Of a stretch of DNA of 64,000 nt, positions 27,265 through 36,549 are shown one piece after another. The position numbers and the translations under genes are program-made. Origin of the DNA: Pseudobutyrivibrio sp. (GTDB lineage Bacteria > Bacillota > Clostridia > Lachnospirales > Lachnospiraceae); NCBI GenBank assembly GCA_024697025.1, contig JAILGH010000038.1, positions 1 through 64,000 on the forward strand, given 5' to 3'. Numbering within the stretch: position 1 is the first letter of the stretch; each line of letters begins with the position of its first letter. The notes beneath the pieces were generated by a model. The model searched no databases. It worked only from the letters and a program-made list of their open reading frames with translations, and was not told the origin of the DNA.

Positions 27265-28522
27265 CAATAGAGAGATTGCTTTAGATACATTGGTAGAGAT
27301 ACTTGAGCATGGGCAGTTTTCCCACATCTATCTAAAGGCGGTTTTAGATAAATACGCTTATTTGGAAAAGACTGAGCGCAGTTTTATCACTCGCCTTGTA
27401 AGTGGTACTGTGGAAAGAAAAATCAAGTTAGATTACATCATAGACAATTACTCAAAGACAAAGGCTAAAAAGATGAAGCCCCTTATTCGTACTATGATTC
27501 GAATGGGTGTCTTTGAGATTTACTATATGGATGCAGTTCCTGATTCTGCTACCTGCAACGAATATGTTAAGCTAGCCAAGAAACGTGGCTTTGGCGGTTT
27601 GTCGGGGTTTGTCAATGGTGTTCTTAGAAACATTGCTAGGGACAAGGGTAGCGTCCAGATAACAGACCTTGGTATCAAATATTCAATGCCACAGTGGATT
27701 GTAGATAAATGGACCAAGGATTATGGCAAGGATATTTGCGAAAAGATTCTTTTGGGATTCTTTCAATCTCAGGATTTGTGCATCAGAGTCAACAGCTCCA
27801 AGACATCACAAAAGGAGCTTACTTTAGCATTACAGGCTCAGGGAATTACAGTTCGTAAATGCGATACCTTGGAGTCTGCGTTATATATTTCAGATTATGA
27901 CGCACTTTCAGCCATACCAGAATTTGCTCAGGGCAAGTTTTACGTGCAGGATTATTCTTCCCAATTGGTGGCAAATTTGGCTAAGGTGGATACAAATGAT
28001 AAAATAATAGATGTGTGTGCAGCGCCTGGTGGAAAGGCTTTACATTTTGCCCAGCTTGCCAAGGCTGGCAAGGTGATCGCAAGGGACCTTACCGAAGCTA
28101 AGGTGGCTTTAATCCAGGAGAACATACAGCGTGCCGGCGTAGATAATGTAGAGGCCCAGCAATGGGATGCAACTGTACTTGACGAGGCGGCTGTTGGCAA
28201 GTACGATATTGTAGTTGCTGATTTACCATGCTCAGGTCTTGGTATCATTAGGAAAAAGCCTGACATCAAGTACAATCAGAGTTTAAAATCCCTTGAAGAG
28301 CTAGTTAAATTGCAGCAGCAGATTCTTGAGACAGTACATTTATATCTCAAGGCCGGCGGTACACTTTGTTATAGCACTTGTACTATCAACAAAGATGAAA
28401 ACGACAATCAGGTAAAGGCATTTTTGGCAAAGCATCCAGAGTATTCTGTTACGGAGCAGATGCAGCTTTTCCCTGATAGTGAACATGATGGATTTTTTAT
28501 ATGTGCAATGAAAAAGAATTAG
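27251..28522 (+). CDS. rsmB: 16S rRNA m5C967 methyltransferase
   Basis: 423 residues. The N-terminal NusB-like RNA-binding domain (about 1-140) precedes the Nol1/Nop2/Sun methyltransferase core. AdoMet site VCAAPGGKALH, DLPCSGLG with one active Cys, and LCYSTCTI with the second catalytic Cys are visible. It acts on the small ribosomal subunit. It starts inside fmt and ends inside rlmN, so translation is probably coupled along the operon. Confidence 0.94.
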   Translation: MAGINNREIALDTLVEILEHGQFSHIYLKAVLDKYAYLEKTERSFITRLVSGTVERKIKLDYIIDNYSKTKAKKMKPLIRTMIRMGVFEIYYMDAVPDSATCNEYVKLAKKRGFGGLSGFVNGVLRNIARDKGSVQITDLGIKYSMPQWIVDKWTKDYGKDICEKILLGFFQSQDLCIRVNSSKTSQKELTLALQAQGITVRKCDTLESALYISDYDALSAIPEFAQGKFYVQDYSSQLVANLAKVDTNDKIIDVCAAPGGKALHFAQLAKAGKVIARDLTEAKVALIQENIQRAGVDNVEAQQWDATVLDEAAVGKYDIVVADLPCSGLGIIRKKPDIKYNQSLKSLEELVKLQQQILETVHLYLKAGGTLCYSTCTINKDENDNQVKAFLAKHPEYSVTEQMQLFPDSEHDGFFICAMKKN

Positions 28523-29556
28523 TAGACATTAGGTCGTTAAATTTAACAGAGCTTACAGATTTTGTTACTAACGATTTAAAGGAACCTAAATTTCGTGCTA
28601 AGCAGCTTTATGAGTGGATGCATCAGCATTTGGCTCAAAGCTATGATGAGATGAAAAACATTCCCAACTCCTTAAAGGACAAGCTGCAGCAGACTTGCAA
28701 CTATCGTCCTCTTAAGCAGGTGGAGCTTCAGATTTCCAAAATCGACGGCACTCGCAAGTATTTGTTTGAGTTGTTTGATGGAGAGATGGTAGAAAGCGTA
28801 TGGATGAGTTATAAGCATGGCAATTCTGTATGCATCAGCTCCCAGGTAGGCTGTAAGATGGGATGTAGATTCTGTGCATCTACCTTGGACGGTTGGGTTA
28901 GAAATCTCACTCCGGCTGAAATGCTGGGGCAGATATACGCTATTCAGCGGGATACTGGCGAGAGAGTTTCCAACTTAGTTGTTATGGGCACAGGCGAGCC
29001 CATGGATAACTATGACAATATAGTAAAATTTGTTAGACTATTATCAGATGAAAATGGTCTTAACATTTCCCAGAGAAACATTACTGTTTCCACCTGTGGA
29101 ATTGTTCCAAAGATAAAAGAGTTGGCAAAGGAGGATTTGACAATCACTCTGGCAATTTCCCTTCACGCTCCTAATCAAAAGAAGAGAGCGGAGCTTATGC
29201 CGATTGCCAACAAGTATGACATTCACGAATTGATAGATGCCTGCGAATACTATTACAACATGACAGGACGTCGAATTACCTTTGAATATTCTTTGGTTGG
29301 AGGAGTCAATGATAGAGACGAGGACGCCAAAGAATTAGGTGAGCTGATAGGTCATTTAAACTGTCATGTAAACCTTATTCCAGTCAACCCAATCAAGGAG
29401 AGAGATTTCGTTAGTCCATCTATGGATAGGGCTTACGCATTCCAAAAAAAGATTGAAAAATACGTGAATAATGCTACTATTAGAAGGGAAATGGGCCGCG
29501 ATATAGACGGGGCCTGTGGACAGTTGAGAAAGCGCAAGATGAAAGGATTATCTTAA
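28501..29556 (+). CDS. rlmN: Dual-specificity 23S rRNA/tRNA m2A methyltransferase RlmN
   Basis: 351 residues, radical SAM. The iron-sulphur cysteines are in CKMGCRFCAST. GTGEPMDNYDN and a C-terminal region ending GACGQLRKR are typical, the last with the Cys used in the methyl-transfer step. It methylates C2 of A2503 in 23S rRNA and A37 of some tRNAs. ATG 28501 lies inside rsmB (22-base overlap) with no clear ribosome site, so coupling is likely. Confidence 0.95.
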   Translation: MCNEKELVDIRSLNLTELTDFVTNDLKEPKFRAKQLYEWMHQHLAQSYDEMKNIPNSLKDKLQQTCNYRPLKQVELQISKIDGTRKYLFELFDGEMVESVWMSYKHGNSVCISSQVGCKMGCRFCASTLDGWVRNLTPAEMLGQIYAIQRDTGERVSNLVVMGTGEPMDNYDNIVKFVRLLSDENGLNISQRNITVSTCGIVPKIKELAKEDLTITLAISLHAPNQKKRAELMPIANKYDIHELIDACEYYYNMTGRRITFEYSLVGGVNDRDEDAKELGELIGHLNCHVNLIPVNPIKERDFVSPSMDRAYAFQKKIEKYVNNATIRREMGRDIDGACGQLRKRKMKGLS

Positions 29557-30275
29557 TGATAAGTTACGGCAAGACTGATGTCGGAATCGAAAGAAAAGTG
29601 AATCAAGACACCATTTATGCTTCCGACAGTAGAGTGGGTAACTTACCAAACCTTTACATAGTCGCTGATGGCATGGGCGGAGAATTGGCAGGAGACTATG
29701 CCTCTGCTAAGTGTGTAGCGACTATCGTGGATGGAGTAGAGCACTCTACCGAGACAGAGCCTGTGAGAATTCTTGAGCAGGTTATTCAATCAGCGAACCA
29801 CCTGATTTACACTCAGGGCAAGATGGATCCATCCAAGGCAGGCATGGGTACTACTCTTGTTATGGCAACAATAATAGATGGACATCTATATGTTGCAAAT
29901 GTTGGTGATAGCAGACTTTATGTTGCTATTACAACCAAGCTGAAACAAATCACGAAAGATCATTCTGTTGTAGCAGAGCTGGTGAGAACCGGGGAGTTAG
30001 ATGAGGATGATGCCAGAACAGATAAACGCAAGAACATGATAACTAGAGCTATTGGCGCAGAAGAAACCATTAGCCCAGATTATTTTGATGTTGCACTTAA
30101 GGGCGGAGAGCGGATTTTACTTTGCTCAGACGGCCTTACAAATATGGTAAATGACAAAGAGATATTTAGTGTCCTGAAGTCAGCGGATACACTTGAGGAC
30201 AGGGCCGCAAAGCTGATTCAGTTGGCAAACAAAGGCGGTGGCAAAGACAATATCTCAGTAATAGTCATAGAATAG
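29556..30275 (+). CDS. prpC: PP2C-type Ser/Thr protein phosphatase
   Basis: 239 residues of the PPM family (Stp/PrpC). Metal-binding acidic motifs are visible as VADGMGGELAGDYAS, GTTLVMATI, VGDSRLYV and GGGKDNISVIVI. It reverses the action of the kinase encoded next. The start shares a base with the rlmN stop (TAATG), indicating coupled translation; 18 bases separate it from prkC. Confidence 0.94.
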   Translation: MISYGKTDVGIERKVNQDTIYASDSRVGNLPNLYIVADGMGGELAGDYASAKCVATIVDGVEHSTETEPVRILEQVIQSANHLIYTQGKMDPSKAGMGTTLVMATIIDGHLYVANVGDSRLYVAITTKLKQITKDHSVVAELVRTGELDEDDARTDKRKNMITRAIGAEETISPDYFDVALKGGERILLCSDGLTNMVNDKEIFSVLKSADTLEDRAAKLIQLANKGGGKDNISVIVIE

Positions 30276-30293
30276 TAAAAGTGAGGAGAATAC

Positions 30294-32216
30294 ATGATAA
30301 CACAAGGCGTATTTATAGCGGATAGATATGAGGTAATTGATAAAGTTGGTTCAGGCGGAATGTCTGACGTATATCGTGCAAAGGATCACATCCTTGGCAG
30401 AGAAGTAGCAATTAAGATTTTAAAACAGGAATTTTCTGAGGATGCAACTTTCGTTGCTAAGTTCAGAACAGAGGCTCAGTCTGCAGCAGGCTTGGAGCAT
30501 CCAAACATCGTTAATATTTACGATGTAGGTTCTGAAAACGGTATGTATTTCATTGTAATGGAATACGTTGAAGGCATCACTCTCAAAACATATATTGAAA
30601 AGAAGGGCCAGCTCAACTTCAAGGAGGCTATCAGTATAGCTATTCAGGTTGGACGTGGTATTGAGGCAGCTCACCAGAAGGGAATTATTCACCGCGATAT
30701 CAAGCCACAAAATATTATTATCTCAACTGAAGGCAAGGTTAAGGTGACTGATTTTGGTATTGCTCGCGCAGCAAGTGCCAACACAATCCATGCAGATGTT
30801 ATGGGTTCAGTACACTATTCATCACCTGAGCAGGCTAGAAATGGTTTTGTAGATGGCAAGAGTGATATTTACTCACTTGGTATTGTTATGTACGAAATGG
30901 TTACAGGACGTGTTCCATTTGATGGAGACAACACTGTTGCCATAGCTATTCAGCATTTACAGGAGGATATGGTTGTTCCTAGTGCATATGCACCGGATTT
31001 GCCAATCTCCCTTGAGAAAATCATCCTTAAGGCTACAATGAAGAGCCCTGACAGACGTTATGGCACTATCTCTGATTTACTTATGGACTTAAAGAGAGCT
31101 CTTGTTAGCCCTGATGAGGATTTTGTTTCATTCGTTGAAAACGACCTTGGCAAGACTCAGGTCATCAACAGATACACTCCAGAGCAGGAGGCAAGCCTTA
31201 CACAAAAAGCAGCTGATGCCCTTAGATTTGATGATGACGATGACTATAATGAAGAGGATGAGTACTACGACGACGAGGACGACGAGTACTATGATGATGA
31301 CGATGATTATTATGATGACGATGATGAGGATGAAGGTGACGATTCCAAGATGGACAGAATCCTTACTATCTCAGGTATCGTAGCAGCCATTGCTATCGTT
31401 GCTATTGTTGTGGCAATTGCTGGCAACTTCATTGGCATCTTTGATTTTGGTTCTAAGAAGGTTAAGATGGTTAACCTTGTAGGTACACAGTACGAGGAGG
31501 CTTTACAGAAGCTTGAGGATCTTGGTCTCAACGAAAAGAACGTACTTGTTAGCTACGAGGAAAACGGCGAGGCTGCCAACACAGTTACAGCTCAGTCAGT
31601 CAAAGAGGGCGAGGAGTTCTCATTAAAGGATACACTTAGAATTACAGTTGCCGGTGCAGGTCCAAATAGTGGTTCTTCTGGCGGCTCTGATTCAGGCAAT
31701 GGCTCAGGCGGAGGCAACTCAGGCGGTGATGCTAATAACAATCAGCCAACTGAGGACCCAGAGAGTGCTGACGGCCAGATTTCAGTACCTAGCGTAGTTA
31801 ATCTTTCGCAGGCAGAGGCTACAAGACTTTTAGATGACAAGGGTATCGTTGTTACAGAAACAACTAAAGAATTTTCTGACGAGGTTCCAGAGGGAAGTGT
31901 CATAAGCCAGTCAATTGAGGCAGGTGAAATGGTAGAGCCAAATGCCAAGATTACACTAGTAGTCAGCAAGGGCAAGAAGGAAAACACATACAATTATCAC
32001 GTGGACAACCCATTTGATAAGGACTGTATATACACTATTGCTGAGCTTAATAGATCAGATAAAATACCAGCCGGTGGCGGTATAAATATTTCAAACGTAT
32101 CTCGCCCTGAACTTACAATCACACTTACTCCAGTTATTACAAGTTCTGCTGGAGATATAGTACCTCTCGAAGATCAGAAGGTTACAAAGACTATTCAGGG
32201 TACAGTAGCAGAGTAG
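30294..32216 (+). CDS. prkC: PASTA-domain Ser/Thr kinase PrkC/PknB
   Basis: 640 residues. The Hanks-type kinase domain (about 1-265) has the Gly loop VGSGGMSDVY, the VAIK lysine, HRDIKPQN and DFGIA. An acidic tract of about 40 residues, nearly all Asp, Glu and Tyr (about 312-351), precedes one membrane span (about 357-383). Outside lie a PASTA repeat, a Gly/Ser/Asn linker, a second PASTA repeat and a C-terminal beta-rich domain. PASTA domains sense wall fragments or lipid II. The two-PASTA count is at the low end, and the acidic juxtamembrane block is unusual. It pairs with the phosphatase upstream. Confidence 0.93.
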   Translation: MITQGVFIADRYEVIDKVGSGGMSDVYRAKDHILGREVAIKILKQEFSEDATFVAKFRTEAQSAAGLEHPNIVNIYDVGSENGMYFIVMEYVEGITLKTYIEKKGQLNFKEAISIAIQVGRGIEAAHQKGIIHRDIKPQNIIISTEGKVKVTDFGIARAASANTIHADVMGSVHYSSPEQARNGFVDGKSDIYSLGIVMYEMVTGRVPFDGDNTVAIAIQHLQEDMVVPSAYAPDLPISLEKIILKATMKSPDRRYGTISDLLMDLKRALVSPDEDFVSFVENDLGKTQVINRYTPEQEASLTQKAADALRFDDDDDYNEEDEYYDDEDDEYYDDDDDYYDDDDEDEGDDSKMDRILTISGIVAAIAIVAIVVAIAGNFIGIFDFGSKKVKMVNLVGTQYEEALQKLEDLGLNEKNVLVSYEENGEAANTVTAQSVKEGEEFSLKDTLRITVAGAGPNSGSSGGSDSGNGSGGGNSGGDANNNQPTEDPESADGQISVPSVVNLSQAEATRLLDDKGIVVTETTKEFSDEVPEGSVISQSIEAGEMVEPNAKITLVVSKGKKENTYNYHVDNPFDKDCIYTIAELNRSDKIPAGGGINISNVSRPELTITLTPVITSSAGDIVPLEDQKVTKTIQGTVAE

Positions 32217-32219
32217 TAG

Positions 32220-33107
32220 ATGATAGGAAAAATTATTAAAGGAATCGCCGGATTCTATTATGTTAATGTAGAGGATTCCGGCATCTATGAATGCAAGGCC
32301 AAGGGGGCCTTTAGAAAAGATAAGATTAAGCCTCTTGTAGGAGATGATGTGGAGATAGACGTCATCTCCCAGGAGGAAATGACGGGCAATGTTATTAGCA
32401 TTCTGCCTCGCAAGACTGAGCTTATTAGGCCTGCGGTGGCAAATGTTGATCAGGCATTGCTCATATTTGCTACCAAAAATCCAGAGCCTAATCTCAATCT
32501 TTTGGATAGATTCCTTTGTATGATGGAAGAACAACAGGTTCCGATTATTATTTGTTTTAATAAAGTTGATTTGGCTGATGAGAGTTTCAAGCAACAGATG
32601 CTAGATACTTATCAGTCTGCTGGATACAAAGTTATTTTTACTTCTGCCAAGAACGAAGAAGGAATAGAAGAAATTTTAAGTGTGCTCAAGGGCAAGACTT
32701 CCACAGTTGCAGGACCATCAGGTGTAGGCAAAAGCTCGATTGTCAATTTGCTAACACAGGGCAATACCATGGAAACTGGTGAGGTGTCTGAAAAGATAGG
32801 CCGAGGCAAGCATACTACCCGACATTCTCAACTTCTTTATTTGGGCGATGACACTTATATCATGGATACTCCAGGTTTTTCATCTTTGTTTGTTCCAAGA
32901 TGTGAGCCGGTGGATTTATACAAGCTATTTCCAGAGTTTATTGAGCCGGAGACTCGCTGCAGATTTGGTGGCTGTGTACATCACAAGGAGCCAGATTGCG
33001 GTGTTAAAGAGGCCGTCGAAAATGGTCAGATAGCAAAGTCTAGGTATGAGAATTACTTGCAGATATATTCTGAAATGGTAGAGCAGCAAAACAACAAGTA
33101 CAGATAA
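32220..33107 (+). CDS. rsgA: Ribosome small-subunit GTPase RsgA
   Basis: 295 residues. The N-terminal OB fold is followed by a circularly permuted GTPase: FNKVD (G4) comes first, then GPSGVGKSSIVN (G1) and DTPGF (G3). The C-terminal zinc motif has CRFGGCVHHKEPDC. It helps late 30S maturation. The start is three bases after the prkC stop with little ribosome site, so coupling is probable. Confidence 0.95.
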   Translation: MIGKIIKGIAGFYYVNVEDSGIYECKAKGAFRKDKIKPLVGDDVEIDVISQEEMTGNVISILPRKTELIRPAVANVDQALLIFATKNPEPNLNLLDRFLCMMEEQQVPIIICFNKVDLADESFKQQMLDTYQSAGYKVIFTSAKNEEGIEEILSVLKGKTSTVAGPSGVGKSSIVNLLTQGNTMETGEVSEKIGRGKHTTRHSQLLYLGDDTYIMDTPGFSSLFVPRCEPVDLYKLFPEFIEPETRCRFGGCVHHKEPDCGVKEAVENGQIAKSRYENYLQIYSEMVEQQNNKYR

Positions 33108-33120
33108 TAGAGGAGAACCT

Positions 33121-33774
33121 ATGGAAAAATGTTTGGCACCATCAATTTTATCAGCGGATTTCGGGCGTCTTAAAGAGCAATTAGAGATAATTGATGAAGC
33201 GGGTGCGCAATATATTCATTTTGACGTTATGGATGGCATGTTTGTGCCTAGCATCAGCTTTGGAATGCCAGTGCTCAAGTCCATCAGAAAGTACACAGAC
33301 CGTATTATGGACGTGCATTTGATGGTTGTAGAGCCAGAGAGATATATCAAGGAGTTTGCAGAGGCAGGGGCTGATATTATTACGGTTCATGCAGAGGCCT
33401 GCAAGCATCTAGACGCTACCATTGATATGATTAAGGATTGCGGTGTTATGGCTGGTGTAGCTATCAACCCTGCAACACCACTTACTGAGATTACTCATGT
33501 GCTTGAAAAAGTGGATATGGTGCTTATAATGACAGTTAACCCAGGCTTTGGTGGACAAAAGCTCATACCATATACCTTGGATAAGGTTAGAGAGTTGTCG
33601 GTTATGGCTCGTCAAAAGAAGCTCAAGATTGATATCGAGGTTGACGGCGGTATTAACGACGACACAATAGAAGATGTTTTAGAGGCAGGAGCCAACATCA
33701 TAGTGGCAGGCTCTGCAGCTTTTTGTGGTGATTTAAAGGCTAACGTAGAAAAGTTACTGGAGAAGATGGAATGA
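33121..33774 (+). CDS. rpe: Ribulose-phosphate 3-epimerase
   Basis: 217 residues, TIM barrel of the pentose phosphate pathway interconverting ribulose-5-P and xylulose-5-P. LAPSILSADFGRL, HFDVMDGMFVPS, DVHLMV, TVNPGFGGQK and VDGGI are all present. GAGGAG precedes the ATG. The product also serves xylose metabolism, matching the glycan loci nearby. It overlaps thiN by four bases (ATGA). Confidence 0.96.
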   Translation: MEKCLAPSILSADFGRLKEQLEIIDEAGAQYIHFDVMDGMFVPSISFGMPVLKSIRKYTDRIMDVHLMVVEPERYIKEFAEAGADIITVHAEACKHLDATIDMIKDCGVMAGVAINPATPLTEITHVLEKVDMVLIMTVNPGFGGQKLIPYTLDKVRELSVMARQKKLKIDIEVDGGINDDTIEDVLEAGANIIVAGSAAFCGDLKANVEKLLEKME

Positions 33775-34433
33775 TTGTCACTATTATCGCAGGAGGTCTG
33801 ATAGAGGAGGATTTTATCAAGGCCTTTGTAGATAATCTTAATATAGATGATTTATATGTGATTGCCTGTGATAGAGGTTATGAAGCTTGCAAGAAAATGG
33901 GTATCAAAGTTAACCTTGTTATTGGCGATTTTGATTCTTCCAAGGAAGCAGCCCTTGAGGAGATTAAAAGCGCAGGCATCAAGGTTAAGGTGCTTAATCC
34001 AATTAAGGATGATACCGATACGGAGGCAGCTGTTAGAATAGCCCTAGATAGGACACGCCCAGGAGATGAGATTTATCTTTTGGGAGCTACAGGCATTAGG
34101 CTTGATCATATGTTAGGTAATCTCAATCTTATAGGTCTTGGTCTTAAGAATAATCGTGAGGTCATTATTATGGATTCTCACAATCAGATTCAAATGATAG
34201 GCTCAGGTGATACATACGAGATTACGGCTGAGGGTCAATTCGGTGAATATATCTCAGTTTTTCCTTATATGGGTAAGGTCAAGGGTCTTACTATGAAGGG
34301 CTTTAAATATCCCCTTGAAAACGCCGATATAGAGGGATTTAACACTTTGACTGTAAGTAATGAGTTGAAAGACGAAAAAGGCCTTATTTCTGTGAAATCG
34401 GGCTATCTGATAGTAATGGAAACAAGAGACTAA
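33771..34433 (+). CDS. thiN: Thiamine pyrophosphokinase
   Basis: 220 residues. It makes thiamine diphosphate from thiamine and ATP. The motifs IACDRGYEACKKMG, VIGDFDS, DDTDTEAAVRIAL and GATGIRLDHMLGN are those of the family. It starts within the rpe stop (ATGA) and is the last gene of the operon; a huge palindromic terminator-like repeat follows. Confidence 0.94.
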   Translation: MIVTIIAGGLIEEDFIKAFVDNLNIDDLYVIACDRGYEACKKMGIKVNLVIGDFDSSKEAALEEIKSAGIKVKVLNPIKDDTDTEAAVRIALDRTRPGDEIYLLGATGIRLDHMLGNLNLIGLGLKNNREVIIMDSHNQIQMIGSGDTYEITAEGQFGEYISVFPYMGKVKGLTMKGFKYPLENADIEGFNTLTVSNELKDEKGLISVKSGYLIVMETRD

Positions 34434-34460
34434 GTAGAAGTGGTGTAAGAGGTCGAGCTT

Positions 34461-34572
34461 GGTCTAAGGGGCCGGGTTTGGTCCAGGGGGACGGGGTTAG
34501 TGGTCCATAATAGTTCATTATGGACCACTAACCCCGTCCCCCTGGACCAAACCCGGCCCCTAGGCCTTTTTT
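34461..34572. repeat. Long palindromic repeat, copy 1, acting as terminator
   Basis: An almost perfect hairpin of about 50 bp: 34461-34511 pairs with 34517-34566 around loop AGTTC, followed by TTTTTT. The central part (GGACGGGGTTAGTGGTCC...) is the same as in the copy at 40122-40213, whose loop is the reverse complement, so the two copies are inverted relative to each other. It lies between the convergent thiN and GH43 genes. Such palindromes are typical of REP-like elements of Firmicutes that are moved by a Y1 transposase; none is encoded here. Confidence 0.85.
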
Positions 34573-34594
34573 AGAACATATATTTAAGGATTAA

Positions 34595-35560
34595 TTAAGG
34601 TACTATGGTTTCAAAAGTTCCATCTGGTCTGTATTTAAGCTCACAGTACTTAACGTTACGTCTATGGTTGATTCCACCAGAGATTTCGCAGTCATGGTAG
34701 AACAAATATGTCTTGCCATGATACTCAACGATAGAGTGGTGGGTTGTCCAACCAAGTACTGGCTCTAGGATACGACCTTGATAAGTGAATGGTCCATAAG
34801 GATTATCGCTTACCGCATATACGATGTAGTGAGTAGTACCAGTAGAGTAAGAGAAGTAGTACTTTCCATTGTGCTTGTGCATCCATGGATCCTCGAAGTA
34901 TCTACGGTCCTCGTCTCCGGCAAGAAGCTCCTTGCCGTCTTTATCCAAAATAACAATATCTCTTGGCTCTTCAGCAAATTCAGACATATCGTCCTTCATC
35001 ATTGCTATCTTTGGCCAAACTGCATGCTCGTTCTTAGGTGGCTCTGTGCCATTAGGGTCAAATGTACCTGTGCGGTACTTTTCTAATTGTCCGCCCCATA
35101 ATCCGCCGAACAAGATGTATACTTTGTCATCCTCATCTTTGAAAGAACATGGGTCGATACTAAAACTTCCTTTAACGTAGTCTTTTCTAGGTGCAAATGG
35201 TCCTTCAGGCTTTTTGCTTTCTGCAATACCAAGTCTAAAGATTCCATCTTTGTCACGAGCAGGGAAGAAGAGATAGTAGGTATCATTTTTGTACACTACA
35301 TCTGGAGCCCACATTTGCTCGCTAACCCAAGGAACATCATCTTGATGCAAAACCTGTCCGTGATCAATAACTTCGTCACTTTTGTCATCTATTGAGAATA
35401 CATGATAATCCTGCATTTGATATTCATCGCCGTTATCATTGTCCTCGCCGTCATGTGGTATATCATGACTAGGATAGATGTAAATTCTGTCATTGAAGAC
35501 ATGTGCAGATGGATCTGCAGTAAAAATGTGTGAAATTAATGGGGTTTTTTGTTCTTTCAT
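34595..35560 (-). CDS. GH43 family beta-xylosidase/arabinosidase
   Basis: 321 residues without signal peptide, so intracellular. The five-bladed GH43 fold is recognised from TADPSAHVFNDRIYIYPSHD (general base Asp16), the transition-state Asp in SIDPCSF and the acid Glu in RYFEDPWM. It probably removes xylose or arabinose from imported short oligosaccharides. It is the last gene of the operon with the two permeases and the binding protein. Exact linkage specificity cannot be read from the sequence. Confidence 0.85.
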   Translation of the reverse strand: MKEQKTPLISHIFTADPSAHVFNDRIYIYPSHDIPHDGEDNDNGDEYQMQDYHVFSIDDKSDEVIDHGQVLHQDDVPWVSEQMWAPDVVYKNDTYYLFFPARDKDGIFRLGIAESKKPEGPFAPRKDYVKGSFSIDPCSFKDEDDKVYILFGGLWGGQLEKYRTGTFDPNGTEPPKNEHAVWPKIAMMKDDMSEFAEEPRDIVILDKDGKELLAGDEDRRYFEDPWMHKHNGKYYFSYSTGTTHYIVYAVSDNPYGPFTYQGRILEPVLGWTTHHSIVEYHGKTYLFYHDCEISGGINHRRNVKYCELKYRPDGTFETIVP

Positions 35561-35594
35561 TTTCTTCTCCTAATTATTTATTTGGGATTGTAAA

Positions 35595-36425
35595 TTATCC
35601 CTTTACAGCGCCAGCTGTTAAGCCGTCTACAATCTGGTTAGAGAATGCACAGTAAACAACTACTGTAGGAATGATTGCGATAATAATAGCCGCAAACATC
35701 TGGGTATAGTTTGTATTGTAAGGACCAACGAACTTAGACAGTGAAACAGGAAGTGTCTTCTTAAAATCGTCGGATATAAATACCATCGCAAGTAAGAGTT
35801 CGTTCCAGTTACCTACGAATGTCATAAGTCCTGTTACGAAAAGACCAGTCTTGCCAAGTGGAAGACATACCTTTGCGAATATCTGGTAAATTGTTGCTCC
35901 ATCGATACATGCGCTTTCGATCAATTCGTTTGGCATACCCTCAAAGAAACCAACCATGATATAAATGGTAATTGGTAGTGAGAAGGTAACATATGGAATT
36001 ATAATTCCAGTTAATGTATTGCTAAGGCCCATGCGAGTGAAACGTGTAAACAATGGAATCAATAAGCAGTGCACAGGTATCATCATTCCAAGAAGGAAAT
36101 ATGTAAGAGAAAGCTTAGATAATTTCCAACGAAGTCGAGCGATACCAAAAGCTGCCATTGAACCGATTACCATACTAAAGATAAGTGCAACAGCACAAAC
36201 GATAAACGAATTAAGTGTTGCTACGCCAAGCTTTCCGGCAGTCCATGCAAATGTAAAGTTATCAAAGGATGGAGACTGTGGAAGGCTAAATGGTGCTGTC
36301 ATTACTTCGTGGTTACTGTCTTTGAAGGAAACCATGAGAACCCAAAGTAATGGAGCAAGATATATTATTGCCATCGCAATTAGGAATATATATATAATTA
36401 TTCTTATTGGTTTTATTTTTTTCAT
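35595..36425 (-). CDS. Sugar ABC transporter permease, MalG type
   Basis: 276 residues with six membrane spans. The EAA loop that contacts the ATPase is seen as NELIESACIDGATIYQIFAKV (residues near 180-200). It forms the channel with the 36550-37455 product. GAGGAGC precedes the ATG. No ATPase gene accompanies the set. Confidence 0.88.
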   Translation of the reverse strand: MKKIKPIRIIIYIFLIAMAIIYLAPLLWVLMVSFKDSNHEVMTAPFSLPQSPSFDNFTFAWTAGKLGVATLNSFIVCAVALIFSMVIGSMAAFGIARLRWKLSKLSLTYFLLGMMIPVHCLLIPLFTRFTRMGLSNTLTGIIIPYVTFSLPITIYIMVGFFEGMPNELIESACIDGATIYQIFAKVCLPLGKTGLFVTGLMTFVGNWNELLLAMVFISDDFKKTLPVSLSKFVGPYNTNYTQMFAAIIIAIIPTVVVYCAFSNQIVDGLTAGAVKG

Positions 36426-36462
36426 AATTTTTGTAGCTCCTCTATATATCTATATGCGGGAA

Positions 36463-36540
36463 AGCACACTCATTTATGTTTTGCCTTCGGCAAAGAGAGT
36501 GTGCTGTGGGAAAGTTTTCTAATGCCTCGCAATAGAAAAC
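36463..36540 (-). other. Two intercistronic hairpins between permease genes
   Basis: Hairpin 1: AGCACACTC (36463-36471) with GAGTGTGCT (36497-36505), plus an inner TTTGCC/GGCAAA stem. Hairpin 2: GTTTTCTA (36514-36521) with TAGAAAAC (36533-36540). Neither has a T run on the minus strand, so they are more likely mRNA stability or processing elements than terminators. Confidence 0.6.
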
Positions 36541-36549
36541 ATTTCCTTT

